Shown piece by piece: positions 7,718 through 15,587 of a stretch of 45,743 nt of DNA. Origin of the DNA: Burkholderiaceae bacterium. Lineage in GTDB: Bacteria; Pseudomonadota; Gammaproteobacteria; Burkholderiales; Burkholderiaceae_C. The notes under the pieces are model-generated. The model was not told the origin of the DNA. It saw nothing but the letters and a program-made list of their open reading frames with translations, and ran no database searches. The first letter of the stretch is position 1, and every line of letters begins with the position of its first letter. Location of the stretch: the NCBI GenBank assembly GCA_022072045.1, contig JAJVIL010000136.1, positions 1 through 45,743 of the forward strand, written 5' to 3'. The translations under genes and the position numbers were made by a program.

Positions 7718-9415
7718 ATGGAAATCGCGCTGTCAGCGACGTCGGGCTCGCCCACAGAACCATCGTGGCCGGACGAGGCTTCGCTGGCCGCCTTCCGCGC
7801 CTGGCTTCAAGGTGTGCCCAGCCGCGCCGCCGTGGATCGCTATCTGGTCGATCGCCGGGCTGCCGGCGCATCGGCGCGCTCGGTGATCGGGAGGGTGAAG
7901 CGCCAGCTGATGGCCTTCGCGACGAGCCGCGCGCGTGCAGACCTGGCCGCCACTTTGTCGGCGGCCAGTCCACTCGACCGGAAACTCGTCAAGGCCGGCG
8001 CTGCCGCCATCGAGACGTTGCGCGGGATGCCCACTCCGCAGCCTCTCCTTGGCGACGCCGTCGAGCGCTGGCTACCTCTGCGGCTCGTTGGCGTGTTGCA
8101 CGCGGCGGGCATCCGCACGCTGGCCGACCTGTCCCTGCGCGTGCCCAGGCGCCAGCGGTGGTGGGCAGGCATCGCGGGGCTCGGTCCGGCAGGTGCCCGT
8201 CACATCGAGGCGTTCTTTGCCCAACATCCTGCGCTGACCGAACGCGCTCGCGCGCTGATCACAGTGAACCAGGCGCAGGAACTGGTCCCCTGGGAGCGAC
8301 TGGTCATCCCCGTAGACGTCGATGGCTCCCGGGGTACCTTCCGAGCGCCGCGGGCCAGCTGTGCGCTCGACGCCTGCAACGACAGCCAGGCCGTGAACGC
8401 CTGGCTGTCGCTGCACGAGTCGGCGGCGACCCAGCGGGCCTACCGCAAGGAGGCCGAGCGGCTGATCCTGTGGGCGATCGTCGAGCGCGGGCGTGCTTTG
8501 TCGTCGCTGACCACCGAGGAAGCCATTGCCTACCGCGCCTTCCTGCGTCATCCGAGCCCTCGCGCACGCTGGGTCGGCCCACCGCAGCCGCGGTCGTCGC
8601 CTGCGTGGCGCCCCTTCGCTGGCGACCTGTCGGCGCGCTCGGCAGCCTATGCGCTGTCTGTACTCAACGCCCTGTACCGTTGGCTCATCGAGCAGCGCTA
8701 CGTGCTGGCCAACCCGTTCGCCGGCGTCAAGGTGCGAGGCGGGCGGCCGGCGCAACTCGACACGTCTCACGCCTTCACCGAGCACGAGTGGAAGCTCGTC
8801 CGGGTCGTCGCCGAAGGCCTGGAGTGGTCCTACGGCTGGAGCAAGCCGGCAGCGCAGCGGCTGCGCTTCCTGATGGACTTTGCCTACGCCACGGGCCTGC
8901 GAATCAGCGAGCTCGTGGGCGCGCGACTGGGCGCGATCGACTCGGACGCGCACGGCGACACGTGGATCCGGGTCGTCGGCAAGGGCCACAAGGCCGGCAA
9001 GGTCGTGTTGCCGCCGCTGGCCCGTGCCGCCCTCGATCGCTACCTTGTTCAACGGGGGCTGCCCGTGACGCCTTCGAAGTGGCGCCCGTCCACTTTGCTG
9101 ATTGGCAGTCTTGGCGAGGATGGAAGTGGGATCTCCTCGTGGCGGCTGTGGCGAGTGATGAAGCGGTTCTTCGGCACGGCGGCTGAAGTCGTGGAGGAAG
9201 GCTCCCCGGCCCTCGCCGAGAAGTTGCGGCGGGCCACGCCGCACTGGACGAGACACACGCATGCCACGCACCTCCTCGAAGGCGGCGCCGAACTGACCAC
9301 GGTGCGCGACAACCTGCGGCACGCCTCGCTCGCCACGACCTCGATGTACCTGCACACCGACGATGCCCGACGGGCCAAGCAGGTGGCCGATCGGTTCGCT
9401 GCCCCGCGTTCATAG
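7718..9415 (+). CDS. Tyrosine recombinase A (DUF3701-type integrase)
   Basis: A 565-residue tyrosine recombinase. The N-terminal ~190 residues match the DUF3701-type phage-integrase extension, with a helix-hairpin-helix-like GLGPAGARHIEAFFAQHP. A SAM-like core-binding domain follows (LHESAATQRAYRKEAERL). The C-terminal catalytic domain shows Arg in TGLRISELVG, Lys in GKGHKAGK, the His and Arg of HWTRHTHATH, His in NLRHAS and the Tyr nucleophile in TSMYLH. It should cut and rejoin DNA at specific sites. It is a clear relative of recombinase B at 10681-12372, roughly two thirds identical by eye, in opposite orientation. The target site and element limits are unknown. Confidence 0.92.
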   Translation: MEIALSATSGSPTEPSWPDEASLAAFRAWLQGVPSRAAVDRYLVDRRAAGASARSVIGRVKRQLMAFATSRARADLAATLSAASPLDRKLVKAGAAAIETLRGMPTPQPLLGDAVERWLPLRLVGVLHAAGIRTLADLSLRVPRRQRWWAGIAGLGPAGARHIEAFFAQHPALTERARALITVNQAQELVPWERLVIPVDVDGSRGTFRAPRASCALDACNDSQAVNAWLSLHESAATQRAYRKEAERLILWAIVERGRALSSLTTEEAIAYRAFLRHPSPRARWVGPPQPRSSPAWRPFAGDLSARSAAYALSVLNALYRWLIEQRYVLANPFAGVKVRGGRPAQLDTSHAFTEHEWKLVRVVAEGLEWSYGWSKPAAQRLRFLMDFAYATGLRISELVGARLGAIDSDAHGDTWIRVVGKGHKAGKVVLPPLARAALDRYLVQRGLPVTPSKWRPSTLLIGSLGEDGSGISSWRLWRVMKRFFGTAAEVVEEGSPALAEKLRRATPHWTRHTHATHLLEGGAELTTVRDNLRHASLATTSMYLHTDDARRAKQVADRFAAPRS

Positions 9416-9453
9416 CCTACAGTCGTCTCGCCCACACGCACACCGCACTACCC

Positions 9454-10038
9454 ATGCAGCCAATCACCTGCGACGCCTGCCGTCAGCCCACGCCCGCCCA
9501 CGATGTCGTGAACTACGGGTCGATGGAGGGCGGCTACCGGCAGCTCTGCGGCCGATGCTTCAACGAGGCGGCCGCCAGCCGCGTCGGTCTGCAGGGGTTC
9601 GAGCACGTGGTCTTCGAACCCGTGCGCATGGTCGACGGGCGCGGCGCCGAGCACGAGTTCCGGTTTCGCACCAGGCTGTTCGGGCCCGGCATGGCGATTG
9701 ACGCGTTCGAGCTGCGCGACGGCAGCCCGGCCGGGTATGAGTTTCAGGTGATCGGGAAGCCAGATGACGACCCTCTGGAGTTGCTAGGCAAGCTCATTGG
9801 CAAGATGCGCCGGGCCCTGGCTCTCACCCACATCGAGGACACCGACCACGGCCTGCAGGTGAACGATCGCCTGATCTTGCGTGGCACTGTCGACAGCGAC
9901 CCCGACGACGACCATCGTGTACCGATGGTCGTCATCGATGGTCGAGAGATCTCCTGGGACGAACTCGGCCGCATGGTGGCGGCTTTCGAGGGCTGGCAGT
10001 TCAAGCTGGAGTTTCGCGACCGGAGCGAAGAGGTCTGA
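9454..10038 (+). CDS. Zinc-ribbon-containing hypothetical protein (possibly DUF7713)
   Basis: A 194-residue protein 38 bases after recombinase A, probably co-transcribed. The N-terminus has two CxxC pairs (CDACRQP and CGRCFNE, residues about 6-34), a likely zinc ribbon. The middle part FRFRTRLFGPGMAIDAFEL and the acidic C-terminus have no enzymatic motif I recognise. I recall similar proteins annotated as DUF7713, but that is memory, not a search. Proteins of this kind may be cargo of the recombinase element or an accessory factor; the sequence does not decide. Confidence 0.7.
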   Translation: MQPITCDACRQPTPAHDVVNYGSMEGGYRQLCGRCFNEAAASRVGLQGFEHVVFEPVRMVDGRGAEHEFRFRTRLFGPGMAIDAFELRDGSPAGYEFQVIGKPDDDPLELLGKLIGKMRRALALTHIEDTDHGLQVNDRLILRGTVDSDPDDDHRVPMVVIDGREISWDELGRMVAAFEGWQFKLEFRDRSEEV

Positions 10039-10093
10039 CCCGGCAGATCGGGAGGAACCGCAGGGCGCGGGCCGCATGGGGCTGCCAGCCACG

Positions 10094-10201
10094 AAGCGCA
10101 CCAATCTGCACGAAAAATATGGAGCGTCCGAAAGTGCTGGAAACGTAAGTGCTTGTCGTGCAACGGGTTTTCAGAGCAAAGCGCACCAATCTGCACGAAA
10201 A
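10094..10201 (-). repeat. Pair of 23-bp direct repeats, period 85 bp
   Basis: The same 23 bases, beginning AAGCGCACCAATCTGC, occur at 10094-10116 and 10179-10201. Read on the minus strand each is TTTTCGTGCAG followed by ATTGGTGCGCTT. The pair lies 3' of recombinase A and its companion gene. A diverged pair with almost the same period lies 3' of recombinase B in mirror orientation (10476-10595). They are candidate recombinase-binding or attachment repeats. Confidence 0.7.
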
Positions 10202-10230
10202 GTACGACTACCCCAATCTCAGGCTCCCAT

Positions 10231-10458
10231 GCTCTTCTGACGAACGTCGTCATCGCCTGGAACACCATGAAGATGCAGGCCGTCGTCGACCGCTGGCGCA
10301 ACGAGAGGCACCCCATCGAAGATGCCTGGATCCGCCGCATGGGGCCGGTGCACTTCGGCAACGTGAACTTCCGAGGACTCATCGCGTTTGGGGTCGAACG
10401 CTACTCGGATGCGCTGCTGCAGAAGCCGGCCGGAATCCGCCGCTCGGCCACGAATTGA
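10231..10458 (+). pseudogene. Tn3-family transposase, C-terminal remnant
   Basis: About 75 codons match the extreme C-terminus of Tn3-type transposases: NVVIAWNTMKMQAVVDRW, GPVHFGNVNFRG and FGVERYSDAL. A full Tn3 transposase has about 950-1000 residues, so more than 90 percent is missing. An in-frame upstream extension to 10153 carries no homology I recognise. No 38-bp Tn3 inverted repeat was found nearby. The fragment sits exactly between the two mirror-image repeat pairs, so it is probably a relic of an older transposon into or around which the recombinase elements moved. Confidence 0.8.
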
Positions 10459-10475
10459 TCTGTGCTCAAAAATTA

Positions 10476-10595
10476 GGCAGCGTTGTTTTCCGTGCCGTTT
10501 GTAGCGGTTTGCGTGCCGCAACTCCTTAAGAATCAATGCCTTACGAATTGCCCATTTCTTGGGCAGCGTTGTTTCTCGTGCAATTTGTAGCGGTT
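10476..10595 (+). repeat. Pair of ~34-bp imperfect direct repeats, period 86 bp
   Basis: GGCAGCGTTGTTTTCCGTGC at 10476 onward and GGCAGCGTTGTTTCTCGTGC at 10562 onward each continue to TTTGTAGCGGTT; 30 of 34 positions agree. The core CGTGC...TTxGTxGCGxTT also matches the minus-strand reading of the 10094 and 10179 repeats. The pair lies about 85 bases 3' of the recombinase B stop codon. Confidence 0.7.
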
Positions 10596-10613
10596 CTGGC
10601 CGCGAGTAATTTC

Positions 10614-10635
10614 ATATTCGGCGCACGCCGAATAT
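10614..10635. repeat. 22-bp palindrome 3' of recombinase B
   Basis: Arms ATATTCGGCG and CGCCGAATAT are separated by CA. A third half-copy, ATTCGGCGAATATT, follows at about 10641-10654. There is no T-run on either side, so this is more like a protein-binding or recombination site than a terminator. Confidence 0.6.
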
Positions 10636-10680
10636 TGCCCATTCGGCGAATATTGGCCGATCACGAGAATCGCTGCGGGC

Positions 10681-12372
10681 TCAGCGCCTGCGTGCTGCAA
10701 ACACCCCCTCTAACTGCCGCGCGCGCTTGACCTCATCGCCGTGTAGGTAGGTCGACGTCGTGGACACGGAGGCGTGGCGCAGGTTGTCGCGCACGGTCGT
10801 GAGTTCGGCGCCGCCCTCCAGCGCGTGTGAGGCGTGCGTGTGCCGCAGCCAGTGCGGCGTGGCACGGCGCAGCTTCTGCGCAGTGGCCGGCGCCTCGGTC
10901 TCCACCGCCTTGGCGGCCGCCTCGAAGAACCGGCGCAGCACCGCCCGCAGGCGCGCGGGCGTGATGGCCACGCCGTCTTCTGCCAGGCTGGCCAGCAGCG
11001 GCGTGGCCGGATCCCAGCGCGAACGCGTTGTCGGGAGCCCGCGCTGCGCCAGGTAGGAGTCCAGGGCCTCGCGCGCCAGCGACGGAAGCGCCACCTTGCC
11101 GCGCTTGCCACCCTTGCCCACCAGCTCGAGCCAGTGATCGCCTCGGCCGTCGACCTGGATCTGACCGAGCGACTGGCCCACCAACTCGCCGCCGCGCAGG
11201 CCGCAGGCGTAGCCGAAGTCCAGCAGGAACCGCAGCCGCTGCGCGGCGGGCACGGTCCATCCATGCGACCACTCGAGGCCGTCGGCGACCGTGCGGATCC
11301 ATGTCCACTCACCGTCGCTGAAGGCTCGCGAGGCATCCAGAGCCGCAGTGCGCGCGCCGCCGCGCACCTTGATGCCGGCAAACGGGTTGGCTAGCACGTA
11401 GCGCTGCTCGATAAGCCAGCGAAACAGCGCGCCGAGCACCGACAGCGCGTGGGCCAGTGAGCGTGAGGACAGCGCCCCGGCAAAGGGCCGCCATTCGGGT
11501 GAGCCGCGCGGCCGCGACGGGCCCACCCAGCGAGTCCGCGGCATAGGCTGGCGCAGGAATGCGCGGTAGGCGATCGCATCCTCGGTCGTGAGCGAGGACA
11601 GCGGCTTGCCCCGCTCGACGATCGCCCACAGGATCAGACGCTCGGCTTCCTTGCGATATGCGCGCTGCGTGGCGTCGGACTCGTGCAGCGACAGCCAGGC
11701 CTGTACCGCGTGGTAGTCGTTGTCGGCGGAGAGGATGCAGCTCGCGCGCGGTGCGCGGAACGCACCGCGGGAGCCGTCGAACTCCTCAGGCACTTGCAGG
11801 CGTTCCCAGGGAACGACATCCTGAGGGGCCTCCGGAGCCACCAGCGCCCGGGCGCGCTCGGTCAGTTCGGGATTGCGGGCGAAGAACGCCTCGACCGAGC
11901 GGGCGCCCGCCTGGCCCAGGCCCGGAATCGCCGCCCACCAGCGCCGGCGCCTCGGGATGCGCACGGTCAGCTCTGCCAGCGTCTTGATGCCGTGCGCCTT
12001 CAGGGCGCTTGCGACACGTGCCGGCAGCCAGCGGCCGACGTCGTCACCGATCAGCGGCATCGGCTGGGGCAAGGCGCGCAGTTGCTCGATCGCGCGCTGC
12101 AGATCGCGCGCGCTGAACACACCCCGATCGCCTGAACGCTCAAGCTCGATGGCCAAGTCCTCGCGATGGCGCTCTCGCGCGAACCGGACCAATGCACGGC
12201 GCGTGCGTCCGAGGACCGCCCGCGACGACTGGCCATCGGCCTTCTTGTCGCCGAGGTAGCGGGTGACGGCCTCGCGGGCGGACAGGCCCTCGTGCCAGGC
12301 GCGCAGTGCCGCCAGCGCCGAGGCGTCGGGAAACCCGTCTTGGACCGCCTGTGCGGTCTGGCGACTTTTCAT
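10681..12372 (-). CDS. Tyrosine recombinase B (DUF3701-type integrase)
   Basis: A 563-residue paralogue of recombinase A with the same domain order: DUF3701-type N-terminus with GLGQAGARSVEAFFARNP, SAM-like core-binding domain (LHESDATQRAYRKEAERL), and catalytic domain. The expected active-site set is present: Arg in CGLRGGEL, Lys in GKGGKRGK, His and Arg in HWLRHTHASH, His in NLRHAS and Tyr in TSTYLH. The gene points toward recombinase A, so the two form an inverted, tail-to-tail pair around 9416-10680. Most differences are spread substitutions, so these are diverged relatives and not a recent duplication. No frameshift was seen and both are probably active. Confidence 0.92.
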   Translation of the reverse strand: MKSRQTAQAVQDGFPDASALAALRAWHEGLSAREAVTRYLGDKKADGQSSRAVLGRTRRALVRFARERHREDLAIELERSGDRGVFSARDLQRAIEQLRALPQPMPLIGDDVGRWLPARVASALKAHGIKTLAELTVRIPRRRRWWAAIPGLGQAGARSVEAFFARNPELTERARALVAPEAPQDVVPWERLQVPEEFDGSRGAFRAPRASCILSADNDYHAVQAWLSLHESDATQRAYRKEAERLILWAIVERGKPLSSLTTEDAIAYRAFLRQPMPRTRWVGPSRPRGSPEWRPFAGALSSRSLAHALSVLGALFRWLIEQRYVLANPFAGIKVRGGARTAALDASRAFSDGEWTWIRTVADGLEWSHGWTVPAAQRLRFLLDFGYACGLRGGELVGQSLGQIQVDGRGDHWLELVGKGGKRGKVALPSLAREALDSYLAQRGLPTTRSRWDPATPLLASLAEDGVAITPARLRAVLRRFFEAAAKAVETEAPATAQKLRRATPHWLRHTHASHALEGGAELTTVRDNLRHASVSTTSTYLHGDEVKRARQLEGVFAARRR

Positions 12373-12377
12373 CGCTG

Positions 12378-12386
12378 CCAGTTTAG
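12378..12386 (-). promoter_or_regulatory. Conserved CTAAACTGG before recombinase B start
   Basis: The same nonamer as at 7704-7712, again within about 5 bases of the start codon. It is a possible -10 element of a leaderless transcript. The assignment is inference from two copies. Confidence 0.35.
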
Positions 12387-12388
12387 CG

Positions 12389-13009
12389 TTACGACATCGC
12401 TAATGCGATAAGAATACTTATCGCATCAGTCGCATTCGCCGCGTCACCCAGTTGCGTCAAATCTCGGTCTGCTCGGAAATCCTCCAGCGCGTCGTCGAGC
12501 TCGATGCCGAGATAGCGCACGGTGCTCTCAATCTTGGAGTGCCCGAGGAGAAGCTGAATCGCGCGAATGTTCTTCGTGCGCTTGTAGATCAAGGTTGCCT
12601 TGGTCCGTCGAAGCGAGTGCGTACCGTATCGGGCTGGATCCAGCCCGACTGACCGAACCCATCCCTTCACGATCCTGGCATGCTGACGCGAGGACAGGTG
12701 GGTTTCGCGTGCGCGGCCGGGAAACAGGTAACTCGTTGAACGGAGCTGGGCATTCGCCACCCAGGCCGCGACCGAGTCACGCGTTGTCTCGGTGATCTCG
12801 AACTGCACTGGCCGCTGTGTCTTGCGCTGCATCACTATCGCCCTCGGGGCGATCGTCGGCCCTTGGTAGACGTCGCGAACCCGAAGAGCGATCAAGTCAC
12901 AACTGCGAAGTTTGATGTCCAGAGCGAGATTGAACAGCGCGAGGTCTCGCAACTTCCCTGGCGCTTCGATATCGCGAGTTATCGAAACGAGTCGCCCGCC
13001 GCTAGTCAC
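12389..13009 (-). CDS. Small tyrosine recombinase C, probably frameshifted at its C-terminus
   Basis: A ~206-residue integrase core without a separate N-terminal domain. It has Arg in KLRSCDLIALRVRDV, Lys in MQRKTQRP, His-x-x-Arg in HSLRRTKATLIYKRTKN, the second His in LLGHSK, and Tyr in VRYLGIE. The GTG at 13009 is chosen because homologues I recall start just before DIEAPGKLRD; the longer open frame to 13768 runs through the SDR gene in another frame. After LDDALED the frame seems shifted: dropping one C from CCTCC at 12481-12485 would give the usual ending ALEISEQTEI with a stop at 12457. The catalytic Tyr lies before the shift, so activity may be kept. Confidence 0.75.
   Translation of the reverse strand: MTSGGRLVSITRDIEAPGKLRDLALFNLALDIKLRSCDLIALRVRDVYQGPTIAPRAIVMQRKTQRPVQFEITETTRDSVAAWVANAQLRSTSYLFPGRARETHLSSRQHARIVKGWVRSVGLDPARYGTHSLRRTKATLIYKRTKNIRAIQLLLGHSKIESTVRYLGIELDDALEDFRADRDLTQLGDAANATDAISILIALAMS
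12403..12426. repeat. 24-bp perfect inverted repeat between recombinases B and C
   Basis: ATGCGATAAG and CTTATCGCAT are separated by AATA. A smaller inverted repeat, TTAGCG...CGCTAA, lies beside it at about 12383-12403. It is 30 bases from the recombinase B start and beyond the inferred original stop of recombinase C. The geometry (8-base arms around an 8-base centre is also possible) suits a tyrosine-recombinase core site or an operator. Confidence 0.65.
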
Positions 13010-13152
13010 GCCGTAACTCGTGGCTGTGGCTCGACCTCCGTGAAGGCGAAGTCGACACGAACTCCCCCAGCGCCTCATAGGGCAACCTCCGCCTTCGACC
13101 GCATACAGCCTGGGCGCCGCCGCTGCCGTCGCATCGAGCCCGCAATACTGCC

Positions 13153-13959
13153 CTACAACTTCACCATGTTGATCAATCCGCCATCCACCGGCAGCACCGT
13201 GCCGTTCACATAGCGCGACTCGTCCGAAGCGAAAAACAGGCTGGCGTTCGCTATGTCCCAGACCTCGCCCTGTCGCCCCGTCGGTGACATCGCGTCTCGC
13301 TTTTTCCACATTTCGTCGAGGTCGCCGCCATAGAGCTTCGTGTTGTTCTGCTCGACGATCGGCGACTTGATCAGCCCGACCAGGACCACATTGCTGCGAA
13401 TCCCAAGGGGCGCGTACTGGATCGCGATCTCGCGGGACATCGCGATCATCGCGGCCTTCGACGCCGCATAGGCGAACTTCGGGAACGGGATGGCGCGCTC
13501 GCCGTTGATCGAGCCGATGTTCACGATGGAGCCGGACCGCTGCCGCTCCATGTGCGGCAAAGCGAACTTCGCCGTGAGGAACATGCTCTTGGCGTTCACG
13601 TTCATCATGCGGTCCCACTGCTCTTCCGCATAGTCCACGGGGCCGCCGGAATTGGTGATGCCGACGTTGTTGTGCAGCACGTCGATGCGTCCGAACCGCG
13701 AGATGCATTCGTCCACCATTGCGCGGCAATCCTCCGCGCGCGAAACGTCCGCGCGGAAGGGAATGCATTCGCCGCCCTCTTCACGAATCATCGCCGCGGT
13801 CGCCTCCGCCAGTGCGGGGTCGAGGTCGGCCGCGATCACCTTCGCGCCCTCACGCGCATACAGGATGGCGCAGGCCTTGCCGTTGCCGATGCCGTCGCCG
13901 CGCGTGCCCGCGCCCGTGACGATGGCCACCTTGCCTTCGAGTCGCTTGCCCATCGCCAT
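13153..13959 (-). CDS. SDR-family oxidoreductase 1
   Basis: A 268-residue classical short-chain dehydrogenase. The nucleotide-binding region is IVTGAGTRGDGIGNGKA near the N-terminus. NNVG marks the beta4 strand, the catalytic Ser lies in NIGSINGERA, and YAASK gives the Tyr and Lys. It probably interconverts a hydroxyl and a ketone with NAD(P). The start at 13959 shares one base with the ligase stop (TGATG), so the two are translationally coupled; GTG 13962 and ATG 13953 are alternatives. The ending SPTGRQGEVWDIANASLFFASDESRY resembles SDR 2 at 21248-22084, so the two are probably paralogues acting on related substrates. Confidence 0.88.
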   Translation of the reverse strand: MAMGKRLEGKVAIVTGAGTRGDGIGNGKACAILYAREGAKVIAADLDPALAEATAAMIREEGGECIPFRADVSRAEDCRAMVDECISRFGRIDVLHNNVGITNSGGPVDYAEEQWDRMMNVNAKSMFLTAKFALPHMERQRSGSIVNIGSINGERAIPFPKFAYAASKAAMIAMSREIAIQYAPLGIRSNVVLVGLIKSPIVEQNNTKLYGGDLDEMWKKRDAMSPTGRQGEVWDIANASLFFASDESRYVNGTVLPVDGGLINMVKL

Positions 13960-15515
13960 CACCCCACGCGGCGCTGTGCGCCTTCCCAGAACTTGTCGCG
14001 GATCTCGCGCTTGAGCACCTTGCCGTTGGGGCTGCGAGGAAGGCTGGCCACGAAGTCAACGGTCTTGGGCGCATGCACCGAGCCCAGCTTGGACTTCACC
14101 AGCTTGATGATCTCTTCGTCCGTCACGGTGGTTTCCGGCTTCAACTGGATCACCGCCTTGACGGCCTCGCCCCACTTTTCGTCGGGCACGCCGACGACGG
14201 CACAGTCTTCGACGGCCGGGTGGCTCGCGATCACGTGCTCGACTTCCGCACTGAACACGTTGAAGCCGCCGGTCACGATCATGTCCTTCTTGCGGTCGAC
14301 GATGTAGAAGAAGCCCTGCGCGTCCTTGTAGCCGACGTCGCCGGTGTGGTGCCATCCGAACTTCGACGCCTCTTCGGTCGCCGCTTCGTTCTCGTAGTAG
14401 CCGCCAAACACGAGGTCGCCGCGCGCGACGATCTCGCCGCGCTCGCCCGGCGGCAGAAGTGTCCCGTCCTCAGACATGATCTCCACGCGCTGGCCCAGGG
14501 TTGCGCGGCCACAGCTCGAATAGCGATCACTATCCGGCGGCGCGTTCAGGAGGTCGCGCGTCGAAAGGAAGGTGAGGAACATCGGCGCCTCGGCCTGGCC
14601 GAAAGACTGGCACATGACCGGACCGAACACCTCCATCGCCTCGCGGAACTTTGCGGGGGCGACGGGTGCTGCCGCCAGAACGATGGCCCGCAATGAGGAG
14701 TAGTCGAACTCGCGCACACGCGGATGCGCGAGCATGCTGTAGAGCACCGTGGGCGGAATATAGAAGTGCGTCACCTTGTGACGCTGGATCGCCTCTAGGA
14801 TGCCCAGAGCATTGGCCGAAGGCAGCACGACGTTGGTGGCACCTTCGGCCATCATCATCAGCCCCACCACGCCGGCGCCATGAGTCATCGGTGCGGCCAC
14901 GAGGTGCACGGCCGGCCTGTCGGTCGGCAGGCATGTCCAGAATGCCTTGATTGCAGAACCCCAGGTGCGCTGCGTCCACTTGGCGGCCTTGGAAAGGCCC
15001 GTGGTCCCCCCGGTGGGGAAAACGGTTTCGACGCGCGTCGCGTCGTCGATTGGCTCTGGCGCGGGCGCGCTCGCCTCGCCCATGAACGCGGACAGGCTGA
15101 CCCCGACGCCGTCCTCGGCAGGCTCCTCGATACAGACGAAGTGCCGCAGCGACGGAACGGTCTCGCGCAATTCCTTCACCTGCTCATTGAGCGACGGGTG
15201 GAAGAACAGCACCGAGCACTTCGTCGTACGCAGGAAGGCCGCATTGACGTGCACGGGGTTGCGCATGTTGATCGGCACCCACCGGCCTCCAGCGCGGAAG
15301 ATGCCGATCATGGCGCAGAACGCCTTCGGATCGTTGGGGCTGTACACGGCGACGTTTGCGGCCGCGTTCCCGGCAGCGTGCAATCCAGCCGCTACGCGCT
15401 CGGCAAGCTCGTTCACCTGCGCGTACGTGTACGCGCCTTGGCCATCGGCGTCAACAAACGCCGTGCGCTCCGGAGCGCTCAGCATGCCGCGCCTGAAATA
15501 GTCGATCAGCCTCAT
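13959..15515 (-). CDS. AMP-forming acyl-CoA synthetase 1
   Basis: A 518-residue ANL-superfamily ligase that would activate a carboxylic acid to its CoA thioester through an acyl-adenylate. The A3 motif is PTGGTTGLSKAAKWTQ (the ATP-binding loop). The hinge and adenylate motifs are HHTGDVGYKDAQGFFYIVDRKKDMI and GGFNVFSAEVE, and the catalytic Lys is in SPNGKVLKREIR. The acid substrate cannot be named from sequence; PTVLYSMLAHPRVREFDYSSLR belongs to the acyl-pocket region. It is followed directly by SDR 1. Only 68 bases of native DNA remain upstream before the IS5 insertion, so its promoter may have been changed. Confidence 0.92.
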   Translation of the reverse strand: MRLIDYFRRGMLSAPERTAFVDADGQGAYTYAQVNELAERVAAGLHAAGNAAANVAVYSPNDPKAFCAMIGIFRAGGRWVPINMRNPVHVNAAFLRTTKCSVLFFHPSLNEQVKELRETVPSLRHFVCIEEPAEDGVGVSLSAFMGEASAPAPEPIDDATRVETVFPTGGTTGLSKAAKWTQRTWGSAIKAFWTCLPTDRPAVHLVAAPMTHGAGVVGLMMMAEGATNVVLPSANALGILEAIQRHKVTHFYIPPTVLYSMLAHPRVREFDYSSLRAIVLAAAPVAPAKFREAMEVFGPVMCQSFGQAEAPMFLTFLSTRDLLNAPPDSDRYSSCGRATLGQRVEIMSEDGTLLPPGERGEIVARGDLVFGGYYENEAATEEASKFGWHHTGDVGYKDAQGFFYIVDRKKDMIVTGGFNVFSAEVEHVIASHPAVEDCAVVGVPDEKWGEAVKAVIQLKPETTVTDEEIIKLVKSKLGSVHAPKTVDFVASLPRSPNGKVLKREIRDKFWEGAQRRVG

Positions 15516-15587
15516 GAGGGTTCCCGCGAGATGTTACAGGTAGGTTGTAGTTTATCGGCCCGGAGGTCCGATCCGACTACGGGTTAA

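Noticed and set aside
10094-10595. CRISPR-like array
   Set aside because: There are only two copies per unit, spacers are 52-62 bases and partly related to each other, and there are no cas genes.
13010-13768. N-terminal extension of recombinase C
   Set aside because: The open frame continues upstream only as a shadow of SDR 1; integrase homology begins near 12990.
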